Shown here piece by piece: positions 34,268 through 43,769 of a stretch of DNA of 64,000 bases. The position numbers were made by a program, and so were the translations under genes. The DNA comes from Flavobacteriales bacterium. GTDB taxonomy: Bacteria > Bacteroidota > Bacteroidia > UBA10329. Positions within the stretch are counted from its first letter, which is position 1. Every line of letters begins with the position of its first letter. The DNA lies in assembly GCA_021739695.1 (NCBI GenBank), contig JAIPBM010000004.1, positions 124,001 through 188,000 of the forward strand. The letters run 5' to 3'. The notes beneath the pieces were generated by a model. That model was not told the origin of the DNA. It searched no databases and saw nothing but the letters and a program-made list of their open reading frames with translations.

Positions 34268-35191
34268 TTATTTCAACCAGAAATTATTGCTGAACAGCCA
34301 AGAAGGATGTTTTGGTGGTAGGAGGGAAGTTTCGAATTTCAATTTTCCCAATTCATCTTTCAAAACCTGACTTTTTTCCGCATCTGTTTTGTTTGAATTT
34401 ATGCTGTAAACGGTTGTTTTCCGTGAGGAAAAAGTGCCATCGGAATTCAGAAGGAATTCAATTTCAACTCTCCATTTTGCTTCTTCTGGAATGCTGATCT
34501 CATTGCCAAGAATTTTTTCCAGAACCGTGTTGAATTCCTCTCCATTTTCGGTTTTGGGAAATTCTTTCGGGAAATACTCGGATGAATTGAATTCCGAACG
34601 GAACGGCATGTTTGGAATGGAGTAATAATTCTGCATGAAATGATTGGCTCCATTTCCTGTGTAAACATGGAACATCTCATTCACGTCAAAAGCGTGCAGC
34701 AGCGGTCCATCCGTAGAAATAAACACCTTATCATCCGTTATGTAGAACGAATTGCTGGCCATTGTGTGCAGCAGACTATCGTTTCTAAGCCAGCCAGATC
34801 TGGGCAATCGTTCCTTTTTTACGGCATCATCCAATTCGTATTTTATCAATTTGCCTAATTCGGCAGCATCAAACTTTTCTCCGTTCCGATAAAAAGTGAG
34901 AATGCTTTTGTTGAGGGGCAACGAATTTTTTTCTGACTGAACGTGAACGATGGTTTTCCCATCGTTGCTCAAACCAACAAATCCGTTGAGGAATTGATCC
35001 ATGCTGTAAAGCGTGTCTTTTCCTGTTTTATCAGTCACGTAGGTAATTCCCTCTTCGTTATCAATTCGATGTGAGAATGTGAGTGAGGTGAGTTTGAAAG
35101 TTCCGATCTCGTTTCTCAGTTCGTAAGAAACGCCTTTGTACTGCGCCATGCACAGGAAAGGAGAGAACAGAAATATGAAAAACGTGCGCAT
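34268..35191 (-). CDS. Secreted protein of unknown function
   Basis: 307 residues with a signal peptide (1-16, MRTFFIFLFSPFLCMAQ). The mature protein is mixed alpha/beta. The C-terminal part (WRVEIEFLLNSDGTFSSRKTTVYSINSNKTDAEK and then FETSLLPPKHPSWLFSNNF) has the look of a TonB-C-like beta-alpha-beta unit, but the YP motif is absent. No family is assigned. It lies downstream of a terminator and is convergent with the MFS gene, sharing no intergenic space. Confidence 0.65.
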   Translation of the reverse strand: MRTFFIFLFSPFLCMAQYKGVSYELRNEIGTFKLTSLTFSHRIDNEEGITYVTDKTGKDTLYSMDQFLNGFVGLSNDGKTIVHVQSEKNSLPLNKSILTFYRNGEKFDAAELGKLIKYELDDAVKKERLPRSGWLRNDSLLHTMASNSFYITDDKVFISTDGPLLHAFDVNEMFHVYTGNGANHFMQNYYSIPNMPFRSEFNSSEYFPKEFPKTENGEEFNTVLEKILGNEISIPEEAKWRVEIEFLLNSDGTFSSRKTTVYSINSNKTDAEKSQVLKDELGKLKFETSLLPPKHPSWLFSNNFWLK

Positions 35192-35202
35192 GGGATAAAA
35201 AT

Positions 35203-35230
35203 AAAGCCTTCAGGTTTTTCTGAAGGCTTT
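35203..35230 (-). terminator. Terminator of the 78-residue protein gene
   Basis: AAAGCCTTCAG and CTGAAGGCTTT form an 11-bp stem with a 6-base loop; on the minus strand ATTTTTAT follows. Confidence 0.88.
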
Positions 35231-35255
35231 ACGGTTACTTTTTTTATGAATTGGA

Positions 35256-35492
35256 TTATTTGGAAATCTTGTATCCAAGCTCTTCCAAAAACTTGATTTT
35301 CTCGTCCACTACAGCCATTTTCCGTCCTTGGATTTCGCCTTCAATTCCCTCTTTCATCCCATTCAATTCCTCTTCGGAGAATTTGGCTAGAAAGTGATTT
35401 TTGAATTGTGCTTTCAGTGTGCCGTTCGCGTTCATGTTTTCACGCACAGCAGTTGCTAGAACCACAGGTGTAAGTTTTCCTTTTTGAGTCAT
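35256..35492 (-). CDS. Small soluble protein, function unknown
   Basis: 78 residues, no signal or membrane helix: MTQKGKLTPVVLATAVRENM, then a charged helical part (FSEEELNGMKEGIEGEIQGRK, VDEKIKFLEELGYKISK). It is predicted all-helical and compact. A clear terminator follows and a partial -7 box (TAAATTCG) precedes it, so it is a real single-gene unit. No family is recognised. Confidence 0.7.
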   Translation of the reverse strand: MTQKGKLTPVVLATAVRENMNANGTLKAQFKNHFLAKFSEEELNGMKEGIEGEIQGRKMAVVDEKIKFLEELGYKISK

Positions 35493-35533
35493 TGATTTTT
35501 TGCTGATAAATATGTGTTGCGAATTTACGCGAT

Positions 35534-36712
35534 CTAGTTGAAGGCGTTGAAACCGGTCACATCCATTCCAGTAATGAGCAAATGGATGTCGTGCGTGCCT
35601 TCGTAGGTCACTACACTTTCCAAATTCATCATGTGGCGCATGATCGGGTATTCGCCCGTGATTCCCATTCCGCCCAACATTTGTCGTGCTTCGCGAGCGG
35701 TTCTCAGAGCGATTTCCACATTATTCCGTTTGGCCATGGAAATTTGTTGTGGCGATGCGCGATGGTCGTTTTTCAGCACACCTAATCTCCAAACCAGCAA
35801 TTGCGCTTTGGTTATCTCTGTGATCATTTCGGCCAATTTCTTTTGTTGCAATTGGAAGCTGCCTATCGGTTTTCCGAATTGGATGCGCTCTTTCGAATAA
35901 CGCAAAGCGGTATCGTAGCAATCCAAGGCTGCTCCTAAAGCGCCCCAAGCAATTCCGTAACGGGCTGAGTTCAAACAGCTCAACGGGCCTTTAAGACCTC
36001 GAATATCTGGGAACAGATTTTCCTTTGGAACTTTTACGTTATCAAATACCAATTCGCCAGTGGCAGATGCGCGCAGACTCCATTTTCCGTGGGTTGTTGG
36101 CGTAGTAAAACCTTCCATTCCGCGCTCTACAACCAAACCTCTGATAGTGCCTTCTTCGTCCTTTGCCCACACAACGGCAATATCTGCGAATGGTGCATTG
36201 CTGATCCACATTTTCGCTCCGTTCAGAATAACATGATCACCAGCATCTTTGAAATGCGTGACCATTCCATTCGGATTTGAACCATGATCTGGTTCCGTAA
36301 GACCAAAGCATCCGAGTAATTCGCCCGTTGCCAATTTTGGCAGCCATTTCTGTTTCTGACTTTCGGTGGCGTAGCTCCAGATAGGAAACATCACCAACGA
36401 ACTCTGAACAGAAGCAGTGCTTCTCAAACCGCTATCGCAACGCTCCAATTCTTGCATGATGATGCCGTAGCTGATCTGATCTAAACCTGGTCCGCCATAT
36501 TCATGCGGAATGTACGGACCGAACGCTCCGATCTCTCCCAAACCTTTTAAGAGATGAATAGGGAACTCCGCTTTCTGCGCGTATTCTTCAATGATCGGAG
36601 AAACATTCTGTTTCACCCATGTTCGCACCGTTTCACGAATGAGTTTGTGTTCTTCCGTAAGGAGTTCGTCCATCAGGTAATAATCGTGTCCGTTATATCT
36701 GTCTTCAGCCAT
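35534..36712 (-). CDS. gcdH: Glutaryl-CoA dehydrogenase-type acyl-CoA dehydrogenase
   Basis: 392 residues from the ATG at 36712; the 17-residue longer form would overlap the TACTTTTG box at 36,731. The acyl-CoA dehydrogenase fold is clear. LGCFGLTEPDHGSNPNGM binds FAD/substrate, and NSARYGIAWGALGAALDCYD plus MNLESVVTYEGTHDIHLLI match the glutaryl-CoA dehydrogenase branch, with the catalytic Glu in TYEGTHD near 375. It oxidises and decarboxylates glutaryl-CoA to crotonyl-CoA at the end of lysine and tryptophan breakdown, passing electrons to ETF. Kynureninase of the same route lies at 62,408. Confidence 0.9.
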   Translation of the reverse strand: MAEDRYNGHDYYLMDELLTEEHKLIRETVRTWVKQNVSPIIEEYAQKAEFPIHLLKGLGEIGAFGPYIPHEYGGPGLDQISYGIIMQELERCDSGLRSTASVQSSLVMFPIWSYATESQKQKWLPKLATGELLGCFGLTEPDHGSNPNGMVTHFKDAGDHVILNGAKMWISNAPFADIAVVWAKDEEGTIRGLVVERGMEGFTTPTTHGKWSLRASATGELVFDNVKVPKENLFPDIRGLKGPLSCLNSARYGIAWGALGAALDCYDTALRYSKERIQFGKPIGSFQLQQKKLAEMITEITKAQLLVWRLGVLKNDHRASPQQISMAKRNNVEIALRTAREARQMLGGMGITGEYPIMRHMMNLESVVTYEGTHDIHLLITGMDVTGFNAFN

Positions 36713-36730
36713 AGCTTTTGTTTGAAGCCA

Positions 36731-36738
36731 CAAAAGTA
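36731..36738 (-). promoter_or_regulatory. TAnnTTTG -7 box for gcdH
   Basis: The minus strand reads TACTTTTG, 19 bp from the ATG at 36712. Confidence 0.55.
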
Positions 36739-36807
36739 GAAATGATTGGTTGCCACTTTCCATGCATCTTGATCCTCATATCACTTCGATTCCTCATCTT
36801 CAAAACA

Positions 36808-36815
36808 TACCTTTG
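36808..36815 (+). promoter_or_regulatory. TAnnTTTG -7 box for lpdA
   Basis: TACCTTTG lies 23 bp before the ATG at 36839. Confidence 0.6.
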
Positions 36816-36838
36816 CGGCCGTTCAAAAACAGCAAAGC

Positions 36839-38242
36839 ATGGCAAAGTATGATGTAACGATTATTGGTTCAGGCCCAGGAGGCTACGTGGCAGCGATCAG
36901 ATGTGCGCAATTGGGGATGAAAACCGCCATTATTGAGAAATATCCAACGCTTGGAGGTACCTGCCTCAATGTGGGATGTATTCCTTCCAAGGCCTTGCTC
37001 GATTCATCGGAGCATTTCCATAATGCCATGCACACATTTAAAGAGCACGGAATTGATATTCCTACGCCAAAAGTGAACATCAAGCAGATGATCACCCGCA
37101 AAAGCGATGTGGTGAAACAGAATGTGGATGGCATCAGCTTCTTGATGAAAAAGAACAAGATCGATGTTTATGAAGGCCTCGGAAGTTTCGAAACCAAGAA
37201 CAAGATCAACGTTACCAAGGCAGATGGCACATCAGAGACCATCGATACGGATAAAGTCGTTATTGCCACTGGCTCAAAGCCATCTTCATTGCCTTTCATC
37301 ACAATCGATAAAAAGCGGGTGATAACGTCTACCGAAGCATTGAATCTTACCGAAGTTCCAAAGCATCTGATAGTAGTTGGTGGTGGCGTTATCGGCTTGG
37401 AACTCGGTTCTGTTTATGCCCGTTTAGGTGCCGAAGTTTCCGTTGTGGAATATATGGACAGCATCATTCCAACCATGGATAAGACCTTAGGCAAAGAATT
37501 GCTGAAAGTATTGAAGAAAGAAGGCGTGAAATTCTACTTGAGCCACAAGGTGAAAGCCGTTTCTGCCAAAGGAAAGACCGTTACCCTCAAAGCTGACGAT
37601 AAGAAAGGAGAAGAGATCACCTTAGAAGGAGATTACTGCCTCGTGTCTGTAGGACGGAAAGCATATACAGATGGACTCGGATTAGAGAAAGTTGGAATAG
37701 CTACGGATGACCGCGGTCGAGTAGAAGTAGATGCACATCTACAGACAAAAGTTGCTGGTATTTACGCCATTGGCGATGTAATAAAAGGAGCAATGCTTGC
37801 TCACAAGGCCGAAGAGGAAGGCGTGTTCGTTGCCGAAACCATGGCTGGACAAAAACCGCACATCGACTATAACCTTATTCCAGGTGTGGTTTACACGTGG
37901 CCAGAAGTGGCAGCTGTTGGACAAACAGAAGAGCAATTGAAAGAAGCTGGTATTGAGTACAAGGTAGGTTCCTTTCCAATGCGTGCCTTAGGCCGTTCGC
38001 GTGCCAGTATGGATATGGATGGTTTGGTTAAAGTTCTTGCAGATAAGAATACTGATGAGATTCTAGGGGTGCACATGATCGGTGCGCGTGCCGCAGATAT
38101 GATTGCAGAGGCGGTTGTAGCCATGGAATTCCGTGCTTCAGCCGAGGATGTTTCGCGCATTTCGCATGCTCATCCAACCTATACAGAAGCCATTAAAGAA
38201 GCCTGTTTGGCTGCTACGGATAATCGTCCGTTGCACATGTAA
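36839..38242 (+). CDS. lpdA: Dihydrolipoyl dehydrogenase (E3)
   Basis: 467 residues. The N-terminal FAD site IIGSGPGGYVAAI is followed by the redox-active pair Cys42/Cys47 in GGTCLNVGCIPSK. The NAD-binding segment IVVGGGVIGLELGSVYARLG lies near 180, a second FAD segment YAIGDVIKGAMLAHKAEEEG near 310, and the C-terminal HAHPTYTEAIKEA carries the catalytic His-Glu pair. It reoxidises dihydrolipoamide of the 2-oxoacid dehydrogenase and glycine-cleavage complexes. hemH follows 36 bp downstream, probably in the same transcript. Confidence 0.97.
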   Translation: MAKYDVTIIGSGPGGYVAAIRCAQLGMKTAIIEKYPTLGGTCLNVGCIPSKALLDSSEHFHNAMHTFKEHGIDIPTPKVNIKQMITRKSDVVKQNVDGISFLMKKNKIDVYEGLGSFETKNKINVTKADGTSETIDTDKVVIATGSKPSSLPFITIDKKRVITSTEALNLTEVPKHLIVVGGGVIGLELGSVYARLGAEVSVVEYMDSIIPTMDKTLGKELLKVLKKEGVKFYLSHKVKAVSAKGKTVTLKADDKKGEEITLEGDYCLVSVGRKAYTDGLGLEKVGIATDDRGRVEVDAHLQTKVAGIYAIGDVIKGAMLAHKAEEEGVFVAETMAGQKPHIDYNLIPGVVYTWPEVAAVGQTEEQLKEAGIEYKVGSFPMRALGRSRASMDMDGLVKVLADKNTDEILGVHMIGARAADMIAEAVVAMEFRASAEDVSRISHAHPTYTEAIKEACLAATDNRPLHM

Positions 38243-38278
38243 TCGGAACATTCGATACAGAAACGTGTTCCAATCTCC

Positions 38279-39289
38279 ATGAAGCCAGAAATAGGAGTTC
38301 TCCTCATGAATGTCGGAACACCCGACTCCCCAAAGGTGAGCGATGTGCGCAAGTACCTCTCGCAATTCCTCAACGACCCGCGTGTTATTGATATTCCTTG
38401 GTTGGCAAGGAAGATTCTGGTCAATGCCATCATTGTTCCATTCCGCGCGCCAAAATCAGCCAAGATCTATCAACAGATGTGGACGGATCAGGGTTCTCCG
38501 TTGCTTATTCATTCAGAGAATTTCAAGAAGGGATTGCAGTCTGATCTGGGGCCAAAGTACCAGGTGGAAATCGCTATGCGCTATCAAAGCCCTTCTGTGG
38601 AAGAAGGCTTGGAGAAAATCCGAAAGAACAATCCGAAAAAGATCATTGTGGTGCCGATGTATCCACAATATGCATCATCTTCTACCGGCACCTGCATGGA
38701 AGAGGTAATGCGCATTGCATCCAAGTGGTGGGCCATTCCTGAAATGGTTTTTGTCAATCAATTTTACGACCTACAAGGTTATGTTGACGGATTTGTGAAA
38801 CGGGGAAAACAGTTCGATGTAGCTGCGTACGATCACGTCTTGTTCAGCTACCACGGTTTACCTGTTCGACAACTAGATAAGATCTATGATGAAGGTCTAT
38901 GCTCCGATCACGATTGTGAGCATGGTGTGTCAGATGATAATCAGTTTTGCTACAAGGCCACCTGTTACGAATCCACCAAGCGCATTGCTGCCGGATTGGG
39001 ATTGACCGAAGATCAATACACCGTTGCATTTCAGTCTCGCTTAGACGATAAATGGATCAAACCATATTCGGATAAGGTAGTGGCAGAAAAAGCGGAGAAA
39101 GGTGTTAAAAAGATGCTGGTCTTCTCACCTGCCTTTGTTGCCGATTGCCTCGAAACACTCATTGAGATCGGAGTGGAATATCAAGAGATATTCGAAGAGC
39201 ACGGAGGAGAAAAGATCCAATTGGTTCCAAGTTTGAACGATGACCCTGATTGGGTAAAAGCGATGGCAGATCACATTCGTTCCAAATAA
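38279..39289 (+). CDS. hemH: Ferrochelatase
   Basis: 336 residues. IGVLLMNVGTPDSPKVSDVRKYL opens the family fold. VPMYPQYASSSTGTCMEEVM lies near 125 and SYHGLPVRQLDK near 197 with the metal-binding His. The C-terminal FSPAFVADCLETLIEIGVEY carries the conserved Glu. A Cys-rich insert (CSDHDCEHGVSDDNQFCYKATC, about 215-237) is a feature of some bacterial enzymes. It inserts Fe2+ into protoporphyrin IX. A terminator follows. Confidence 0.96.
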   Translation: MKPEIGVLLMNVGTPDSPKVSDVRKYLSQFLNDPRVIDIPWLARKILVNAIIVPFRAPKSAKIYQQMWTDQGSPLLIHSENFKKGLQSDLGPKYQVEIAMRYQSPSVEEGLEKIRKNNPKKIIVVPMYPQYASSSTGTCMEEVMRIASKWWAIPEMVFVNQFYDLQGYVDGFVKRGKQFDVAAYDHVLFSYHGLPVRQLDKIYDEGLCSDHDCEHGVSDDNQFCYKATCYESTKRIAAGLGLTEDQYTVAFQSRLDDKWIKPYSDKVVAEKAEKGVKKMLVFSPAFVADCLETLIEIGVEYQEIFEEHGGEKIQLVPSLNDDPDWVKAMADHIRSK

Positions 39290-39317
39290 AAAAGGGAGAA
39301 CCGAAGTCCTCCCTTTT
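39290..39317 (+). terminator. Terminator after hemH
   Basis: AAAAGGGAG (39290-39298) pairs with CTCCCTTTT (39309-39317) across a 10-base loop. It may also serve the convergent T9SS cargo gene. Confidence 0.8.
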
Positions 39318-39340
39318 CACTTTCCCACTCATTTTCTTCT

Positions 39341-41002
39341 TTATTTCAGCATCACTCGCTTGCTGAAGTTTTTGGTGCTGTTCGACAGGTTGACGATGTA
39401 GATTCCGCTTGCAAGTACACCTGTGTTAAGTCTTACTTTATTCATACCGTCCACGGCTGTGTTGGCGTAATCAAGTATTTTCTTTCCACTAGCATCGAAA
39501 AGAACGATCTTGAAGTCTTCATTTTCAGTGCCTGTAAATTCTACAACTACTTCAGTTTGGTCAACATCATAGGCATTCACAAAGTTGAAGTCGTTAACAT
39601 CATCACCGCAGGTAACAGCAACTACCTCAGAATAAGTCGATTTTCCTGCGAAATCAGTGTCTTTCAAACGGTAGTAAGAAGTTCCGCTGTAAGCTTCTTC
39701 ATCTTTCACATTGTAGCTGATCGGCTCGTTGCTGTTGCCAGCTCCTTCTATCACATCTACAATTTCGAAATCACTTCCATTATTACTTCTTTCAAGTGTG
39801 AAGAAGTCGTTGTTTGTTTCAGTCCAAGTCGTCCAACGTACATCAATAGAACCGCCAGCACACTCACCCGCAAACCGAACGATTTCAATAGGAAGTGGAT
39901 CACTGTTGTCAACAAGTGTCCAAACTGGGTACATGTCTTCCTCCCAAGTTGAACCATCTTGAGCAATTTGTACGGTAGTAGTGTTCGTAGCTGGGTTGGT
40001 AATTACTGCAGGAACGCCATACAACCAATCGCCCCATTTGTTCAAGGTGTGATTCCAGCGTTGCGGGGCTAATTTCGTCTCATCTATATGGTTTGGAGCC
40101 GCTACTTCAGTTTGCGCGTATTTGAAAGCATATTCAATTCTTGGCGCGGAAGCATAGCCACTCATGCCAACGCCAATGTTTTCCGCATCAATGATCCAAA
40201 AACGGTCCACTGTCCAATAATGAGCAGCTTGTATATAATCATCAGTAAGGTTGGTTACTGATGTTGGAAGGTCTGTCCATTGGTTATTCAATGGGTTTAC
40301 CGTGATGTTGGTTCCTGTGAATGAATTCTCAGAATCGGTTACATAGGTTGAAAAAGTCTTGTAGTTAGAGCTTGGTAGACCAGCAGTGGTAATGTTGTAG
40401 CCGAATGACAGGTCAGTAGGTGTCGCTACATCTGTTCCAAACGGAATCGTGTAGTTTCCAGTGTTGGTTCCAATGTTCCAACGAAGCACGCCATATCCGC
40501 CAGAAGCAGGACCTGTTTCAGAAATGATCTTTCCAGCTCCAGTGATGGCAGCAGTGGATGATGTTTCGATATTCAACGTGTTTGTGTTGAGTCTCAAACT
40601 TTTCCCATTCAGGTTAAGGTTGTTGTAAACATTGGCATCAACTCCATTCAACGTTTTATGGGCAGTACCTTGAACTACAACTGTGTAGAAATCCGTAGGC
40701 TCCGAACCAGTGATATCTTGTGCAGCACCGTCTAATTGAACTACTCCATTGTTCGTGGCAAATACACCACCAGCATCGTTGTTTTCCCAAGTTCCATCAA
40801 CTTGCATCGTTCCAGCATTGGTAACTTCACCTCCAGATTCGTTCGTGAATCCGCCATTGTCTATGTTGAAGTAGGTACCAGTAGCAATGTTGATCTTCGC
40901 TCCGTTGTTCACGACTCCTTGGGCCTGCGAGTTCAGCGAAATAACGCTGCAAGCTACAATTACAGTGAGAATTCCTATCTGAGAGTAAATTGATTTCTTC
41001 AT
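39341..41002 (-). CDS. Secreted beta-rich surface protein with T9SS type A sorting domain
   Basis: 553 residues from the ATG at 41002 (longer frame rejected: the signal peptide MKKSIYSQIGILTVIVACSV starts here). After the signal (ending NSQAQ) come short repetitive beta strands such as FNIDNGGFTNESGGEVTNAG (residues about 30-110), an asymmetric region without known domain, and a fibronectin-like part (WTTWTETNNDFFTLERSNNG, about 400-460). The C-terminal 75 residues (FNFVNAYDVDQTEVVVEF ... GIYIVNLSNSTKNFSKRVMLK) are a T9SS sorting signal with the KRVxLK ending. It is probably a surface adhesin or matrix protein; its function is unknown. Confidence 0.88.
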   Translation of the reverse strand: MKKSIYSQIGILTVIVACSVISLNSQAQGVVNNGAKINIATGTYFNIDNGGFTNESGGEVTNAGTMQVDGTWENNDAGGVFATNNGVVQLDGAAQDITGSEPTDFYTVVVQGTAHKTLNGVDANVYNNLNLNGKSLRLNTNTLNIETSSTAAITGAGKIISETGPASGGYGVLRWNIGTNTGNYTIPFGTDVATPTDLSFGYNITTAGLPSSNYKTFSTYVTDSENSFTGTNITVNPLNNQWTDLPTSVTNLTDDYIQAAHYWTVDRFWIIDAENIGVGMSGYASAPRIEYAFKYAQTEVAAPNHIDETKLAPQRWNHTLNKWGDWLYGVPAVITNPATNTTTVQIAQDGSTWEEDMYPVWTLVDNSDPLPIEIVRFAGECAGGSIDVRWTTWTETNNDFFTLERSNNGSDFEIVDVIEGAGNSNEPISYNVKDEEAYSGTSYYRLKDTDFAGKSTYSEVVAVTCGDDVNDFNFVNAYDVDQTEVVVEFTGTENEDFKIVLFDASGKKILDYANTAVDGMNKVRLNTGVLASGIYIVNLSNSTKNFSKRVMLK

Positions 41003-41190
41003 ACTAGATGTATTTCTAATTCTGGTTTCAAAGCTAATTGAACACGAGTCTAAAGTTACTTTTTTCACTCGAACTGGTTGGTAAAATTCTGAAGCCATTT
41101 AAATTTCAACTTTGCGGAACGTTCTCCTATTGCCGTCTTATTACGGTGGAGGTTGAGTCCGGTTATGTTGTTTGTCGATATTCGTAGTTA

Positions 41191-42459
41191 ATGGCGTGGT
41201 CTGATAGGAAATGGGTTGATGTGGACGAATCCTCGATGGAGAAACACTTTTCGAGTTTAGCAAGTGTTAGAATCGGCTTGGATTGGAACCAATTCCATCA
41301 ATTCTCCTCATCAGAGAATTCGTTTAAGTTCTCGAAATTATTTGGCACTGGAATTCAGTCCGAGATAATTGGAGAATCGGAAGCTGATATTCCGAAGTTG
41401 AGGAATTGGCTAAACCAACAACACGACCTGGTTTTGGGCTATTTTGGATACGATGCCAAGAATTTGCTCGAAAACCTTTCAAGCAAGAACTCAGACAGTA
41501 TCAGCTTTCCGATGTTCCACTTTTTTGTACCAAAGCACGCGTTTCTCTTTAGCGAAAATGGATGGACGTGTTTTTCTCATTCGGATGAATTGGATGGTGA
41601 AATCGATCAGCAAAACGCAGCTTCTGTCCTTGGAAATGAACTTGAAACCGTTTCAAAATCGGAATATGTCCACAAGGTTAAAAGCTTACAGCAGCACATT
41701 CAATTCGGTGATATCTACGAGGTGAATTTCTGCGTTCAACACGGTTTTAAGAACACCACGGTCGATCCGTTTCGATTGTATCAGGAATTGCAGCTTGCAT
41801 CGCCTGCTCCATTTTCCTGTTTTGTGGCAGATAATGGCAAGTATCTGATGAGCTCTAGTCCCGAGCGATTCATGATGAAGGAAGGAAGAAAGTTGATCTC
41901 TCAGCCGATGAAAGGAACCAATCGCAGAACGGCTGAAAACGAACTTCAGAAAACGGCATTACGAAATGATGCGAAGGAAGTAGCAGAGAATGTGATGATC
42001 ACCGATCTGGTGCGCAACGACCTATCGCGAAGCGCGAAAAAAGGAAGCGTGAAAGTGGAAGAATTGTGCGGTGTGTATGAGTTTGAACATGTGAATGCAA
42101 TGATCTCAACCGTTTCTGCTGAGTTGCGAGATGACGTTCATCCGCTGGATGCTTTGCTCAATGCATTTCCGATGGGTTCCATGACGGGCGCACCGAAGAT
42201 CCGAGCCATGGAATTGATCGATCAGTTTGAAGATTTTTCGCGTGGATTGTATTCTGGAGCGGTCGGTTATTTCACACCTGAGCTCGATTTTGATTTTAAC
42301 GTCATCATCCGAAGTATTCTCTATAACGAAGAGAAGCAGTTGGTCACTTTTCCAACTGGAAGCGCCATCACCATCAATTCTGATCCCGAAAAGGAATATG
42401 AAGAATGCATGCTAAAGGCAGAAGCTATGCGAAACGTGCTACTCAATCATGCAAAGTAG
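41191..42459 (+). CDS. pabB: Aminodeoxychorismate synthase component I (PabB type)
   Basis: 422 residues. The chorismate-binding domain is complete: SSSPERFMMKEGRKLISQPMKGTNRR, ENVMITDLVRNDLSR, GSMTGAPKIRAMELID and FPTGSAITINSDPEKEYEE. The Lys in QPMKGT replaces the Ala of anthranilate synthase (PIAGT) and marks PabB, which makes 4-amino-4-deoxychorismate for folate. A glutaminase partner (PabA) is not in the window. The last 11 bp overlap tilS, so the two are co-translated. The 188-bp region upstream holds a partial -7 box (caactttg, about 41,108) and no gene. Confidence 0.9.
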   Translation: MAWSDRKWVDVDESSMEKHFSSLASVRIGLDWNQFHQFSSSENSFKFSKLFGTGIQSEIIGESEADIPKLRNWLNQQHDLVLGYFGYDAKNLLENLSSKNSDSISFPMFHFFVPKHAFLFSENGWTCFSHSDELDGEIDQQNAASVLGNELETVSKSEYVHKVKSLQQHIQFGDIYEVNFCVQHGFKNTTVDPFRLYQELQLASPAPFSCFVADNGKYLMSSSPERFMMKEGRKLISQPMKGTNRRTAENELQKTALRNDAKEVAENVMITDLVRNDLSRSAKKGSVKVEELCGVYEFEHVNAMISTVSAELRDDVHPLDALLNAFPMGSMTGAPKIRAMELIDQFEDFSRGLYSGAVGYFTPELDFDFNVIIRSILYNEEKQLVTFPTGSAITINSDPEKEYEECMLKAEAMRNVLLNHAK

Positions 42460-43723
42460 ACTCCTCGAATCCATGCAAAAACTTGGTTTTCTGAATGATG
42501 GAAGACCAGTTTTAGTGGCCGTTAGTGGTGGAGTGGATTCAATGGTGCTGGTTTCTCTACTTCATCAACAAGGATATGCGATTGCTGTGGCGCATTGCAA
42601 TTATCAGCTGCGCGATTCAGCTTCAGATGCTGATGAAGAATTGGTGAGAACGTGGTGCGCGGAAAGAAACGTTCCGTTTTACTCACGACAAGTTGAGACC
42701 AAAAAACTGGCTGAAGATTCGAATAGTTCTATTCAGATGGTGGCCAGAGATGAGCGCTACAGATTCTTTCAGGAATTAATGGACGAGCACGGTTTCGTGG
42801 CAACTGCTTTAGCGCACCACGCCAACGATAGAGTTGAATCGCTACTGATGAATGTGCTGCGCGGAACAGGTTTCAGAGGTTTGCAAGGAATGCCTTCTAA
42901 ACGGGAAAAATATTTCCGTCCGCTGCTCGGATTCACGAAGGATGAAATCAGAAAGTTTGCCTTGGAAAACGCCATCCCTTTTCGGGAAGATTCGTCAAAT
43001 GCAACCGTTTATTACCAACGGAATTGGGTCCGTTTGCGCTTGCTTCCAATGTTGATGGCTGCGGATTCAAACGCGTTTGAAAAGCTCCTTTCGTTGTGCG
43101 AACGAGCGGAAAACGAACTTCCGAATTACAAGAAGTGGGTTCAACACAACTTAGCTGATATGGTGATGGAATCAGCAATCAGCATCAATGATCTGAAAGA
43201 TTCTGAAGCACCTTTCACTTTAATGAAGGAGTTTTTGGGACCGAAAGGATTTTCATCCGATCAGATTTTTGAACTGTTGCAAATGATGGATTCAAATTCG
43301 GGTACGGAAATTCATTCGGATTCTCATCGGATAGTGAAAGACCGTGAGCATTTTCTTGTTCAAGAAATTACTTCGCAAAGCGAAACTCTGAAGTTGTCGT
43401 TTGAGCTGTTGGATAGATTGGAATTGACATCGCTGAAAACGGAAAAGAACGTTGCGTTGCTGGACGCCAAATTGGTCCAGCAATCGGAATTGAAACTCCG
43501 AAAATGGCAAATGGGCGACCGATTTAAACCCTTGGGAATGAAGGGCTGGAAATTGCTCAGCGACTTTTTTATCGACCAAAAACTTTCTGTTTTTGAAAAG
43601 GAAAAAGTGGTGTTGCTTATCTACAAAAACGAAATTGTTTGGGTGCTTGGCATGCGCCTAGACGACCGTTTCAAAGTCACAAATTCGACCCAAAAAGTGT
43701 TAAAGATCAGTTTGGTGTTCTGA
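42449..43723 (+). CDS. tilS: tRNA(Ile)-lysidine synthase
   Basis: 424 residues. The N-type ATP pyrophosphatase motif VAVSGGVDSMVLVSLLH is near residue 24. Family blocks IAVAHCNYQLRDSASDADEELV and ALAHHANDRVESLLMNVLRGTG follow, and the C-terminal TilS domain contains LRKWQMGDRFKPLGMKGWKLLSDFFID. It converts C34 of the AUA-reading tRNA-Ile to lysidine, an essential step. It overlaps pabB by 11 bp. Confidence 0.96.
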   Translation: MQSRLLESMQKLGFLNDGRPVLVAVSGGVDSMVLVSLLHQQGYAIAVAHCNYQLRDSASDADEELVRTWCAERNVPFYSRQVETKKLAEDSNSSIQMVARDERYRFFQELMDEHGFVATALAHHANDRVESLLMNVLRGTGFRGLQGMPSKREKYFRPLLGFTKDEIRKFALENAIPFREDSSNATVYYQRNWVRLRLLPMLMAADSNAFEKLLSLCERAENELPNYKKWVQHNLADMVMESAISINDLKDSEAPFTLMKEFLGPKGFSSDQIFELLQMMDSNSGTEIHSDSHRIVKDREHFLVQEITSQSETLKLSFELLDRLELTSLKTEKNVALLDAKLVQQSELKLRKWQMGDRFKPLGMKGWKLLSDFFIDQKLSVFEKEKVVLLIYKNEIVWVLGMRLDDRFKVTNSTQKVLKISLVF

Positions 43724-43743
43724 ACAAAACCCACCTCGCTTGT

Positions 43744-43751
43744 TACATTTG
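43744..43751 (+). promoter_or_regulatory. TAnnTTTG -7 box for the lemA operon
   Basis: TACATTTG lies 18 bp before the ATG at 43770. It supports that start over the upstream TTG at 43740. Confidence 0.6.
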
Positions 43752-43769
43752 TCTAAACATCAAACCAAA